The position numbers were made by a program, and so were the translations under genes. From JAEUUM01 sp038326165 (lineage in GTDB: Bacteria > Bacteroidota > Bacteroidia > Chitinophagales > Saprospiraceae): a DNA stretch of 46,438 bases. Position 1 is the first letter of the stretch; the number at the start of each line of letters is the position of its first letter. Below, piece after piece: positions 1-8,781 of the stretch. Location: positions 1 through 46,438 of the forward strand of contig JBBQJT010000027.1 in NCBI GenBank assembly GCA_038326165.1, in the 5' to 3' direction. The notes below the pieces were generated by a model. That model searched no databases and had not been told where the DNA came from. It worked only from the letters and a program-made list of their open reading frames with translations.

Positions 1-1
1 G

Positions 2-472
2 TTCAATATACGTGCTGTGGTTGATGATGTCTTGAAAAGTTTAAGCAATGAAATTGAAGGCAAGCAGGCAATTGTGATCAATGAGATAAATGAAAAATCT
101 ATTTTAGGTAATCCAATCCGATTGCATCAGGTCTTTTTTCAGCTTTTTGAGAATGCATTGCATTTTACGAGCAATGGCATTACCCCTAAAATTATCATGG
201 AATCGAAAATATTTCAAGATTATATCCAGTTTACAATCTCTGACAATGGATTTGGAATAGCGGAAGAATACCTTGAAAAGGTTTTCGAACCATTTATCCA
301 ACTGGGTGCAAAATATATACACGGAGGAAGCGGTATGGGGCTGTCTATTTCTAGGAGGAATACTGAATTAATGGGCGGCAAGATATGGATAGAATCAGAC
401 GCTGGATCAGGCACCAAAGTTCACTTCACCATCAAGTTTAAAAATCCGCCTAGGTCAGCTGATAAAAATTAG
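2..472 (+). CDS. Sensor histidine kinase, C-terminal catalytic part (5' end outside window)
   Basis: The reading frame is open to the left edge, so this is the 3' end of a longer gene; the GTG at 17 need not be its start. What remains is a complete HATPase_c domain. It has an N box (FENALHF, near 150-170), a G1 box (SDNGFGI from 239), an F-box-like segment (VFEPFIQ) and a G2 box (GGSGMGLSIS from 323), ending with the usual GGKIWIESDAGSGT region. The family binds ATP and phosphorylates a histidine in the dimerisation domain, which lies outside the window, so the sensed signal cannot be judged. The stop codon overlaps the stop of the convergent aminotransferase gene. Confidence 0.9.
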   Translation, partial: FNIRAVVDDVLKSLSNEIEGKQAIVINEINEKSILGNPIRLHQVFFQLFENALHFTSNGITPKIIMESKIFQDYIQFTISDNGFGIAEEYLEKVFEPFIQLGAKYIHGGSGMGLSISRRNTELMGGKIWIESDAGSGTKVHFTIKFKNPPRSADKN

Positions 473-1707
473 AATTTGGCAATTACAGATTCAATAATGT
501 CACAACACTCCAACAGCTCAGTTTCTTCGATTACCAAAGGTGGCGCAAACCTGATAATGTTTCCATGAGTTGGCTTGGCTAATAAGCCGGAATTCGCTAA
601 TTCCAAACAAATATTCCAAGCAGTTTCACTTTCCTCTGTATCGTCAATAACAATCGCGTTAAGCAAACCCATTCCACGAACTAATGTGATAATTGGATAT
701 TTTGCCTTGATTTCTTCTAATCTTTTTCTAAAAATTTGTCCAAGTTTCTCTGATTTTTCTGAGAGTTTTTCATCCAGAACAACTTTAAGCGCTTCAGTTG
801 CAACCGCACATGCCAAAGGATTGCCTCCATAGGTGCTACCGTGTTCTCCTGGTTTGATAGTCAACATGATTTCGTCATCACAAAGTACTGCCGCAACAGG
901 TAAAACACCTCCAGAAAGGGCTTTGCCTAGGATCAATATATCAGGTCGAAATCCAAAATGATCGCAACACAACATCTTGCCAGTTCTTGCAATACCTGTC
1001 TGTACTTCATCTGCAATAAAAAGCACGTTGTGTTTTTGGCAAAGTCTGAATGCATTTAGAAGGTAGGAAGCATCAGGTATGACCACTCCTGCCTCTCCTT
1101 GAATAGGCTCAACCATAAAGCCGGCCACATTAGGATCCTGTAGTGCAATCTCCAGAGCTGGAATATTGTTGTAAGGTATAATTTCAAATCCAGGCATATA
1201 AGGTCCAAAACCTTTGAAACTTGATGGATCAGTTGAACTTGAGATTGCTGCCATTGTTCTGCCCCAAAAATTGCCTTCAACAAAAATAATTTTTGCTTGA
1301 TTTTCTGCTACACCTTTAATCGTGTAAGCCCACTTTCTGGCAAGTTTGATTGCTGTTTCACCACCTTCCACTCCAGTATTCATAGGTAAGACCTTGTCAA
1401 AGCCGAACAACTGAGTGATGAATTTTTCGTACTCACCTAATTTATCATTGTGAAATGCTCTAGAAGTCAAGGTCAAATTTTGTGCCTGATCAATCAATGA
1501 TTTGATGATTCGGGGATGGCAATGTCCTTGATTTACAGCAGAATAAGCAGACAAAAAGTCGTAATATTCTTTTCCTTCAACATCCCATACTTTGGCGCCT
1601 CTTCCTTTGGTTAAAACTACAGGAATAGGGTGGTAATTATGGGCTCCATACTTTTCTTCTAGTTCTATCAAATAAGAAGATTGTACAAGGGTTTCAGAAG
1701 TATACAT
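469..1707 (-). CDS. rocD: Ornithine aminotransferase (ornithine--oxo-acid transaminase)
   Basis: A PLP-dependent class III aminotransferase of 412 aa, a normal length for RocD. It converts L-ornithine and 2-oxoglutarate to glutamate semialdehyde and glutamate, linking arginine breakdown to proline and glutamate. Visible features are the N-terminal NYHPIPVVL and YYDFLSAYSAVNQGHCHP segments, the cofactor region NTGVEGGETAIKLARKW, the ADEVQTG motif with the aspartate that contacts the pyridine nitrogen, and ILGKALSGG with the Schiff-base lysine. I start at the ATG at 1707, because the longer frame would need a TTG at 1731 lying on the promoter. It is transcribed alone and ends convergent with the kinase. 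Confidence 0.93.
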   Translation of the reverse strand: MYTSETLVQSSYLIELEEKYGAHNYHPIPVVLTKGRGAKVWDVEGKEYYDFLSAYSAVNQGHCHPRIIKSLIDQAQNLTLTSRAFHNDKLGEYEKFITQLFGFDKVLPMNTGVEGGETAIKLARKWAYTIKGVAENQAKIIFVEGNFWGRTMAAISSSTDPSSFKGFGPYMPGFEIIPYNNIPALEIALQDPNVAGFMVEPIQGEAGVVIPDASYLLNAFRLCQKHNVLFIADEVQTGIARTGKMLCCDHFGFRPDILILGKALSGGVLPVAAVLCDDEIMLTIKPGEHGSTYGGNPLACAVATEALKVVLDEKLSEKSEKLGQIFRKRLEEIKAKYPIITLVRGMGLLNAIVIDDTEESETAWNICLELANSGLLAKPTHGNIIRFAPPLVIEETELLECCDIIESVIAKF

Positions 1708-1728
1708 AAATGAAAAATTAATCGACCC

Positions 1729-1736
1729 CAAAGGTA
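1729..1736 (-). promoter_or_regulatory. -7 promoter element for rocD
   Basis: On the minus strand this reads TACCTTTG, an exact match to the Bacteroidota -7 consensus TAnnTTTG, 21 bases before the rocD ATG. No TTG lies at the usual spacing upstream. A match to the six fixed bases can arise by chance, so this rests on its position. Confidence 0.45.
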
Positions 1737-2013
1737 AGGGTTATTTCCCAAAGTCATAAGTTGAGTAAATAATTTTAGGATTCTATAAATAATCCTAAAT
1801 CCAAATTGGCCAACAAAGTTTTAATTAAAATTGTGGACGTCATAAATTTTAAGAATTATCAATTTCTGTATCTATGACTTTGTCTTTGAGAAAGCTATTT
1901 ATTCTTAATTTGTGTTTATTCAACATAGTTAATCAGGCTTAAAATTGAATGGTTTGTAGTAAAGCTTAAGCTTAAAAAAATTAATCTAAATTTTTTTTAG
2001 AATGGTTACACTT
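1737..2013. other. AT-rich intergenic region without a gene
   Basis: This gap lies between the divergent-side promoter of rocD and the end of the upstream T9SS protein gene. It is very AT-rich and contains a 12-base palindrome (AAGCTTAAGCTT, 1962-1973). I see no credible coding frame, RNA gene or GC-rich terminator. Confidence 0.6.
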
Positions 2014-3672
2014 TCAATTATTTTGTTTTGTGAATTGCATAGTAACCCAATTTGATCCTAATTTTCCTCTCCAGTAGTATATGCCGGGACTCAGCTTCTC
2101 GATATTCACGGTGATAGGGAAGGTTATAGAATTTGTAACAGAAATTACCATTTGCCCTAATTGGTTGTAGATGTGATATTCTACCAACTCAGCCGAATAC
2201 GCTGTTGAAATAGTGATCGTGCTGGTTCCAGGATTTGGGAATAATTTCAGTAAATTTTTATTTGCTTCGTTCGTATTTGTTATGGTGAAGGTATTAAGAT
2301 CATACGTAATTATTGAATCACAACCATGTGCAATTGTTTCATAATTAAAAATCAAGACGGTATCAGCATTAATTTCAATTCCCTTGAAAACAGTACCTTT
2401 TTCAATATCCATTTTGATCAAACTAGTAAAATTTGGATGAAAAATGGCTTCAATTTTTTTGATGCTGTCACAAGGCTCCTGATCATTAGATTTTACATAA
2501 TAGATTCCATTTGTCGTGGCAATCACGTTTTCAAAATTGAGTGTGTCTCCTTGGCACGCATTCAGTATTTCAGAGCTTAGGTTCTTGAAGAAAATATCAT
2601 AAGCCCTTACAGTGCAAAAATTGGTATCTTCAGTTATGACCTCAAATTGAGCTGGCTTGGTGTAAGGAACGCCATTTATGTTTACGGTATCTCCGAGGCA
2701 AAGAAGGATGCTCTCCATAGGTAAAATCGAGTCCGGCTTGGCTACTAATTCAAATGTCACTAAGCTGTCACAGCCTGCGGCGTTTGATAGCTTAACTTTA
2801 TGGTTACCAACTCCATATGAAACTCCGTTATAGGTGATACTGTCTTTTGAGCATATATTTTTGGCAGGAATGTTGGTGATATTGTTGTTATCATTCACCG
2901 TAATATCAATACATGTTGGACTAGGAGAATCAGATTCTAGTATACATGGGTTATTGTAGGCATCAACACAAAGAGTATAAACTCCTGATTTTGTCCAACC
3001 CAGAGATACATCATTTTCTGCACTGTTTTTTATTGCAACCCCATTCAAATACCAAATATAATTTATGGCCCCAGTAACTTTTTCTATCGAATATGTGTTG
3101 GTTGTTTTGGAACAAGTTTCTTTTGGCCCCACTATCGGGCCTTTCCAGTCTTGAATAACTGGATTGCCGCATGTTCCAACTACATCAATAGTTACTGTAC
3201 AATACGAACCAGCACAACCATCGACCAAAAAGTAATAGGTAGCACCTATCATTAGTCCTGTCATAGTAATAGTCTTATCGTTTAAGTTGCAATTGGCAGG
3301 GCTAACGTTACAAGCCACAGGAGTGTAAGGATTACAACTACTGTAAATGGCAATTTGAATTCCGTTGGATCCACCTTGCCCTGTGCAATTGCTTACTGAA
3401 CAAATTAAAGTCAAATCTGTACACCATGCCTTAAATGCAATCCATGATGGATTGTTAGGAACACCACCTTGCCCAGCGCATAGAGGATTTGGCCCATTGC
3501 CAGGGAGTTGAGAATTGCTCATTTGGAGCACATATCCATCCAATTCATCAATGTTACATATAATAGAAGCTCCAGCACAATCCAAGGATTGTTCTTGGCT
3601 GATGTGTTGAGCAGACAATGTGCAAATACTGATAAATAAATGGAAAAAGAATAGTGTTAGCTGTTTTTTCAT
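2014..3672 (-). CDS. Secreted T9SS cargo protein of unknown function
   Basis: 552 aa. A signal peptide (MKKQLTLFFF... to about residue 21, ending LSAQ) is followed by a cysteine-rich region with repeated paired cysteines, then repeated short modules of the style CQGDTLNFENV and LCLGDTVNINGV, which resemble the PKD/SprB-like repeats common in Bacteroidota surface proteins. The last ~80 residues (LLKLFPNPGTSTITIST ... ITFPITVNIEKLSPGIYYW) form a type A T9SS C-terminal sorting domain. It is therefore predicted to cross the outer membrane through T9SS and be attached at the surface or released. It stands alone; a specific role cannot be read from the sequence. Confidence 0.85.
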   Translation of the reverse strand: MKKQLTLFFFHLFISICTLSAQHISQEQSLDCAGASIICNIDELDGYVLQMSNSQLPGNGPNPLCAGQGGVPNNPSWIAFKAWCTDLTLICSVSNCTGQGGSNGIQIAIYSSCNPYTPVACNVSPANCNLNDKTITMTGLMIGATYYFLVDGCAGSYCTVTIDVVGTCGNPVIQDWKGPIVGPKETCSKTTNTYSIEKVTGAINYIWYLNGVAIKNSAENDVSLGWTKSGVYTLCVDAYNNPCILESDSPSPTCIDITVNDNNNITNIPAKNICSKDSITYNGVSYGVGNHKVKLSNAAGCDSLVTFELVAKPDSILPMESILLCLGDTVNINGVPYTKPAQFEVITEDTNFCTVRAYDIFFKNLSSEILNACQGDTLNFENVIATTNGIYYVKSNDQEPCDSIKKIEAIFHPNFTSLIKMDIEKGTVFKGIEINADTVLIFNYETIAHGCDSIITYDLNTFTITNTNEANKNLLKLFPNPGTSTITISTAYSAELVEYHIYNQLGQMVISVTNSITFPITVNIEKLSPGIYYWRGKLGSNWVTMQFTKQNN

Positions 3673-3995
3673 AATGAAGGATGTAATACCTTTTAAGATA
3701 CCTTAATCAATTTAAATGATGCACCTGATTAAGTTAGAGATGGTTTTTTTTAAAATAAACAGCTATAATGAATTTAAATTTTCTATTTTTGTTGCCAATT
3801 TAATTGACCTGATTGGAACAAAGTTATGCCTCTTGTGAAAAAATAAAATTTTTTAGGAATATTTTAATTTTTCAGATTAGATTTTGTTTGTCGTAAAATT
3901 TTGCAATAATTTTATGAAAGCCAAATATTTGTTTTGAGGAAATTTCTTAGTTTTGTTGCGTTTGTTTTTGAGTACATAAATTTGAAACCTTTAGA
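3673..3995. other. Divergent intergenic region
   Basis: This is the region between the starts of the minus-strand T9SS protein and the plus-strand membrane protein. It is AT-rich with many T runs and holds the plus-strand promoter noted separately. I found no gene or structured RNA. Confidence 0.6.
3952..3984 (+). promoter_or_regulatory. Bacteroidota-type promoter for the small membrane protein
   Basis: TTTG at 3952-3955, a 21-base spacer, then TAAATTTG at 3977-3984. This fits the -33 (TTTG) and -7 (TAnnTTTG) consensus. The ATG follows 11 bases later, so the leader would be only a few bases long. Confidence 0.55.
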
Positions 3996-4556
3996 ATGCT
4001 TTACAATAGTTATTTCTTTTTATTTATAGGCTTGCTTCTTATTTCAATAGTAGCTTATAGTGCATTTAAAAAAAGACCAGCGGTTATATCACCATTTTTT
4101 ACAGTAGCCTTTTTTTTTGTTTTCATTTCCTTAAGGCTAACTCGTCCATTATTCATGAATCCTTCTAATTTAGAGCTATTTACCCTGCTTCTTTACCTTG
4201 CTTTTTTTGCTTTTTTATTTTGGAGATACTTCAGTAAAAGGATTTATACCGTGATTAATGTAAATGAAACCGATTTATCAGAAGTATTATTGGATTTTGT
4301 AAAAAAGAATGACCTCAAGTTATCAAAATTAGCTTCAAGATTTATGATAAGCAACAATAATGATATAGATCTTATTGAAATTGATCATACTTCAATTTTG
4401 AATGTCGCCTACATTAAAATCATAAATAAAGCAAATATGGCAACCTTCCACCAACTGATACAATTCATAAAAGGTCGAGAGGTACAATTTGCTGGCTACT
4501 TCCATTTAGCATTAGGGATAATAGCAGTTTTTATTTCAACCACCAATTTGTTTTGA
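3996..4556 (+). CDS. Small integral membrane protein, function unknown
   Basis: 186 aa. Three hydrophobic segments lie near the N-terminus (about residues 4-24, 31-50 and 60-79), then a soluble middle (about 85-160) and a last membrane segment (about 166-185). No signal peptide or known catalytic motif is visible. I do not recognise the family. The gene is monocistronic, with its own promoter and about 350 non-coding bases after it. Codon use is AT-rich like its neighbours. Confidence 0.7.
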   Translation: MLYNSYFFLFIGLLLISIVAYSAFKKRPAVISPFFTVAFFFVFISLRLTRPLFMNPSNLELFTLLLYLAFFAFLFWRYFSKRIYTVINVNETDLSEVLLDFVKKNDLKLSKLASRFMISNNNDIDLIEIDHTSILNVAYIKIINKANMATFHQLIQFIKGREVQFAGYFHLALGIIAVFISTTNLF

Positions 4557-4909
4557 TTTGTTTTTGAAATTACCATTCTTACTTATTTTAACAGTTTTCA
4601 ATTAGATTTCTGGCGGCCATTGTTGTTAAAGTATCCGATAATTTGCCACTTTTCCAATGCAACAACTTGGGGAATTATTTAATCATTAGAGAGCCCTTAT
4701 TTTTCATGGGCCCATTCTAAGCAAATAGTTCGGCTTGCAAAATTAGAATTAACAAATGCTAATAGTTTGTCAACCCTTCAACTATGAATTTTCTTTCAAA
4801 TTCAAGGTTGGGATAGTAAAACTTAAAAATTATTAACTTCAGAAATCCAATTGCTATTCTTGCCTCGTAATTAGTTTGAAATAGATTTTCAATAACCAAA
4901 TTCATTACA
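4557..4909. other. Intergenic region upstream of the DUF4331 locus
   Basis: No coding frame of note. A weak -7-like sequence (TTAGTTTG, 4871-4878, one mismatch to TAnnTTTG) lies 31 bases before the DUF4331 start and may be its promoter. I see no clear terminator for the preceding gene, only a GGGCCC palindrome near 4710. Confidence 0.5.
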
Positions 4910-6667
4910 ATGAAAAGAAGACTAACGATTCCAAGGATCAAAATTTTGGTACTTTTGGTCGCAATGGTACATTTGTGTGCCACCGATATGCGAGCAAGCA
5001 GTCACAGAGAAGCTCCTTTGATATCAAACGATCCACTGGCAGACAATACTGATTTGTATGCCTTTCGCAGTCCAGACAATCCCAATACTGTAACTATTAT
5101 TGCTAATTACATACCATTTGAATCGCCAGAGGGAGGACCCAACTGGTATACATTCGGTAGTGGAATCAGATATGAAATTCATGTAAAAAATGATGCTTCA
5201 ACAGCTGGAGACGACATTACCTACAGATTTACTTTTGCTCAAGTTAATCAGGATCCATCAACTTTTTTTAATATTCGTTTGGGTCAACAAAATTTAAAGA
5301 CGACTTATTCATGCGAGCGAAGTACTGATGGCGGAGTTAGTTTTGTTCCAATAATTGCAAATGGTGTCGTACCACCTCCCAATATTGGTCCTAGAAGTAT
5401 TGAAGGTGCAGCTGGCTTGAATTCTCCGAGTTACCAAACACTCATGGATAATGCAATTGGGCAGGCTTCTACAGGCGAAAAGATATTTTGTGGTCCTATT
5501 GATGATCCATTTTTTGTTGATTTGGCTGGTGCATTTGACTTGGGCAATTTTAGGCCTGAAGGAAATACAGTTAATTCGCCTAAAGATGGATTGGCAAGAT
5601 TCAATGCTCATACCATTTCCTTGCAAATTCCAATTCAAACGCTCCAAAAGGACGGACAACCAGTCTCCACTGCTTCCAATATTTTGGATCCGGATTTTGT
5701 GATTGGTGTTTGGGCTTCAGCAAGTCGGCAGAAAATAAATACGCTTGATGTTGATGGCAACGACAGTTCTAGTGGTGAATGGATTCAAGTTTCAAGAATA
5801 GGAATGCCACTTACCAATGAAGCTGTTATTCCGATTGGCGATAAGGATAAATGGAATAGTCTAAGCCCTTATGGAGGAAATGATGGGCAGTTTGCAAAAT
5901 ATTTTGCAAATCCAGAGTTGGCATTGTATATGGATGATTCTCAATTTGGTACGGCTGTTCCGGCTTTAAATTCTTTAAGAATCCAAGGAAAATCTCTTGG
6001 TCAGTTTGACTTTAGGAATGGTAAATCAGGTTTATTTGGATTGAAAGGAACAGCTGTTGTGTCAGGAACTGCATTGGATGATGCCATATTTGGAACAATT
6101 TTGCTTCCGGATAATCAAAGCCCAAGAGCAGTCGATCTATTACCAATATTCTATACTGGTGTACCGAACCTTGCACCGTATCAATTGGCCACTGGAAAGG
6201 GTGGATTCCCATTTGATGCAGGAAAGCCGTTCATAAACAATTTCTTGCCTACCCTCGGTGATATGTTAAGATTGAACATGGCTGTTCCACCTACACCAAG
6301 AAATGACATTAATTTTAGTTCTTTAGGTCTTATTTATGCAGCCGTTTTAGGTCTTACAGATGCTAACTATACTGCCAATACAGATATTCAATTTATTCCA
6401 AATATGGACGGCTTTCCCAATGGCAGAAGGCTGGAAGATGATGTTACAACAATTGAATTGCAAGCCGTTTCTGGAATTGTATTAGCGGCTATTGGACTTT
6501 GGTATGATGACTACAGTGGGTCTGGAAGTCCGGTTACTCCCGATTTATTGGGTGTATTAGGCTTTACTGCTGGACCAACTCAGAATGATACTGCTTTTAA
6601 GAGTTCATTTCCTTATGTAGCTGCTCCTTGGAGAGGTTATGATTATCCTCTACAACCAAGATTCTAA
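4910..6667 (+). CDS. Secreted DUF4331 protein, copy 1 (no T9SS sorting domain)
   Basis: 585 aa. A signal peptide of about 29 residues is followed directly by SSHREAPLIS, the family hallmark at the start of the mature protein. The rest matches the next gene closely throughout: NDPLADNTDLYAF, NWYTFGSGIRYEIHV, TGEKIFCGPIDDPFFVDL, DGFPNGRRLEDDV. DUF4331 has no established reaction. If cleavage is just before SSH, the mature N-terminus is X-X-His, a possible copper or nickel binding (ATCUN) motif; this is inference. Unlike copy 2 it ends soon after the shared domain, so it is probably periplasmic or exported another way. It heads a cluster with a TPR lipoprotein, HupE permease and TonB receptor. 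Confidence 0.9.
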   Translation: MKRRLTIPRIKILVLLVAMVHLCATDMRASSHREAPLISNDPLADNTDLYAFRSPDNPNTVTIIANYIPFESPEGGPNWYTFGSGIRYEIHVKNDASTAGDDITYRFTFAQVNQDPSTFFNIRLGQQNLKTTYSCERSTDGGVSFVPIIANGVVPPPNIGPRSIEGAAGLNSPSYQTLMDNAIGQASTGEKIFCGPIDDPFFVDLAGAFDLGNFRPEGNTVNSPKDGLARFNAHTISLQIPIQTLQKDGQPVSTASNILDPDFVIGVWASASRQKINTLDVDGNDSSSGEWIQVSRIGMPLTNEAVIPIGDKDKWNSLSPYGGNDGQFAKYFANPELALYMDDSQFGTAVPALNSLRIQGKSLGQFDFRNGKSGLFGLKGTAVVSGTALDDAIFGTILLPDNQSPRAVDLLPIFYTGVPNLAPYQLATGKGGFPFDAGKPFINNFLPTLGDMLRLNMAVPPTPRNDINFSSLGLIYAAVLGLTDANYTANTDIQFIPNMDGFPNGRRLEDDVTTIELQAVSGIVLAAIGLWYDDYSGSGSPVTPDLLGVLGFTAGPTQNDTAFKSSFPYVAAPWRGYDYPLQPRF

Positions 6668-6691
6668 TTTTCAATAAATAAACAGATTAAA

Positions 6692-8710
6692 ATGAAAAAC
6701 AAATCAAAATACATTTCTTTTTTAATGATTGTCCTGGGAGGTTTGACGAATCTCTTATATGGATCATCGCACCGTGAGGCCCCTTTGATATCAAACGATC
6801 CACTTGCAGACAATACGGATTTGTATGCCTTTAAAAGCCCTTGTGATGCTGAAAATATAATCATCATAGCAAACTACATTCCTTTTGAACATCCTGCAGG
6901 CGGACCCAATTGGTACACCTTTGGCACGGATATTCGCTATGAAATTCATGTAGACAATGACGCTACTACTCCTGGTGATGAACTGGTATATAGATTTACT
7001 TTTTCACAAGTGAATCAAGATCCTAGCACATTTTTTAACATCAGATTAGGGCAGCAAAACATCAAAACAAATTTCAAATGTGAAAGAAGTACTGATGGTG
7101 GTGTAAGTTTTCAAACAATAGTAGCCAATGGCACTGTTCCTCCAGCTAACATAGGTCCAAGGACAATTGAATCACCTGTTGGTTTAGGGACAACGTATGA
7201 TGCGCTCATCCAAGGAGCAATTGCCACTGCAAGTACTGGGGAGAAAATATTCTGTGGACCTTCAGATGATCCCTTTTTTGTTGATCTGGGCGGTGCATTT
7301 GATCTTGGTGGTTTTAGGACTGGATCTGAAGCAAGAGATGGCGTAGCAAAATTTAATACCCATTCTATTTGCATTGAGGTGCCGGTTTCTAATCTTCAAA
7401 AGGACAATAAAACAGTCGCTCAGGCTATTAATATTTTAGATCCAGCATATGTTGTTGGTATTTGGGCTTCAGCATCAAGACCTCAAATAAAGACTCTATC
7501 AGCTTCAGGAGGGAATCCCACCAATACTGGAAATTGGATTCAAGTTTCAAGATTAGGTATGCCTCTAACAAATGAAGTTGTTATTGCTGTAGGCCAAAAA
7601 GATAAGTGGAATAGGACCAATCCATATACTGGGGATCTTCAATATGCGTCTAATTTTGTAAATCCTGAATTAGCACTCTATATGGATGACAGTCAATTTG
7701 GTGGTGCAGTACCAGGCTTATCAAAATTGAGAATTCAATCGAATTCTTTGGGTTCATTTGATTTTAGAAATGGTAAGAAGGGATTATATGGCTTAAAAGG
7801 AAATCCAGCATTGGCAGGTACGGCTTTGGACGATGCACTTTTTGGAACGATTTTGTTGCCTGATAGTACAAGCCCACGGGCAGTTGATTTGCTGCCAATA
7901 TTTTACACAGGTGTTCCAAATTTAGCTCCCTATCAACTTGCTACTGGTAAAAATGGCAATCCTTTGGCAAATGGCAAACCATTTATCAATAATTTTTTGC
8001 CGAGTTTGGGGGATATGTTAAGATTGAATATGGCAGTCCCAGCAACACAAAGAAATGATCCAAAGTTCAGTTCTTTAGGAATAGTTTCTGCAGCAGTTCT
8101 TGGTCTAACCGATCCTCTTTACAATGGCAATTCAAACATTCAATTTATACCCAATATGGACGGTTTTCCGAATGGCCGTCGATTAGAAGATGATGTTACA
8201 ACAATTGAGCTTCAGGCAGTAGCAGGTGTTGCTCTTGCAGCCATTGGACTATGGTATGATGATTATATTGCAGGTGGAAGTCCTGTGACACCTCAATTGT
8301 TGAATGTATTATCTTTTGATGCTGGAATCACCAAAAATGATACAACATTTAAGGCTTGTTTTCCTTTTGTACAGACACCTTGGGCAGGTTTTAGAGGTGA
8401 AGGCTATGAGGCTCCAAATGCAGTTGTAAATGTTGACTTTGGTCGTAATAACACTACATTAAAGGTATATCCGAATCCTACATCACAAAATTGTACTGTG
8501 AATTACGAAGTATCCAGTCCTGCAAGATTAAGTCTCCAAGTGATTAATACACAAGGTAGGGTTGTAAAAACCATAGATCTTGGCATTAAGCAAGATGGGA
8601 GAAATGAATTTGTATTGGACGTTCTAGATCTGACAAGTGGAACCTATTTTGTCAATCTATTAAAAAATAAAAAAGTAGCTTCAAGCACTAAGCTTGCCGT
8701 TATTCATTGA
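6692..8710 (+). CDS. Secreted DUF4331 protein, copy 2 (with T9SS sorting domain)
   Basis: 672 aa and a tandem paralogue of the upstream gene (24-base gap, so co-transcribed). A signal peptide of about 24 residues precedes SSHREAPLIS, with the same conserved blocks as copy 1. An added C-terminal domain of about 85 residues begins TTLKVYPNPTSQNCTVNYEV and ends DLTSGTYFVNLL...STKLAVIH, a type A T9SS sorting signal. This copy is therefore predicted to reach the cell surface. The two genes share near-identical stretches at DNA level, for example at the NDPLADNTDLYAF segment, indicating duplication with one copy gaining or losing the sorting domain. Confidence 0.92.
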   Translation: MKNKSKYISFLMIVLGGLTNLLYGSSHREAPLISNDPLADNTDLYAFKSPCDAENIIIIANYIPFEHPAGGPNWYTFGTDIRYEIHVDNDATTPGDELVYRFTFSQVNQDPSTFFNIRLGQQNIKTNFKCERSTDGGVSFQTIVANGTVPPANIGPRTIESPVGLGTTYDALIQGAIATASTGEKIFCGPSDDPFFVDLGGAFDLGGFRTGSEARDGVAKFNTHSICIEVPVSNLQKDNKTVAQAINILDPAYVVGIWASASRPQIKTLSASGGNPTNTGNWIQVSRLGMPLTNEVVIAVGQKDKWNRTNPYTGDLQYASNFVNPELALYMDDSQFGGAVPGLSKLRIQSNSLGSFDFRNGKKGLYGLKGNPALAGTALDDALFGTILLPDSTSPRAVDLLPIFYTGVPNLAPYQLATGKNGNPLANGKPFINNFLPSLGDMLRLNMAVPATQRNDPKFSSLGIVSAAVLGLTDPLYNGNSNIQFIPNMDGFPNGRRLEDDVTTIELQAVAGVALAAIGLWYDDYIAGGSPVTPQLLNVLSFDAGITKNDTTFKACFPFVQTPWAGFRGEGYEAPNAVVNVDFGRNNTTLKVYPNPTSQNCTVNYEVSSPARLSLQVINTQGRVVKTIDLGIKQDGRNEFVLDVLDLTSGTYFVNLLKNKKVASSTKLAVIH

Positions 8711-8728
8711 TTAAATTTTTAAAAACTG

Positions 8729-8762
8729 GCAGAGGTTTGAATTTTTCGGCCTCTGCTTTTTT
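8729..8762 (+). terminator. Intrinsic terminator after the DUF4331 pair
   Basis: A perfect 7-bp stem, GCAGAGG (8729-8735) with CCTCTGC (8750-8756), followed by six T. It lies between the DUF4331 pair and the TPR gene and would end or reduce transcription there. It also shows that the frame opening at 8707 should not be used as the start of the TPR gene. Confidence 0.8.
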
Positions 8763-8781
8763 AAGATTAAAAACATTTATT

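Noticed and set aside
4690..4730. GGGCCC palindrome with flanking T run, considered as a terminator
   Set aside because: The stem is too short and no T run follows in the right position on either strand.
8707..8781. Longer start for the TPR lipoprotein
   Set aside because: It would place a terminator hairpin inside the coding sequence and remove the lipoprotein signal from the N-terminus; the ATG at 8782 fits.
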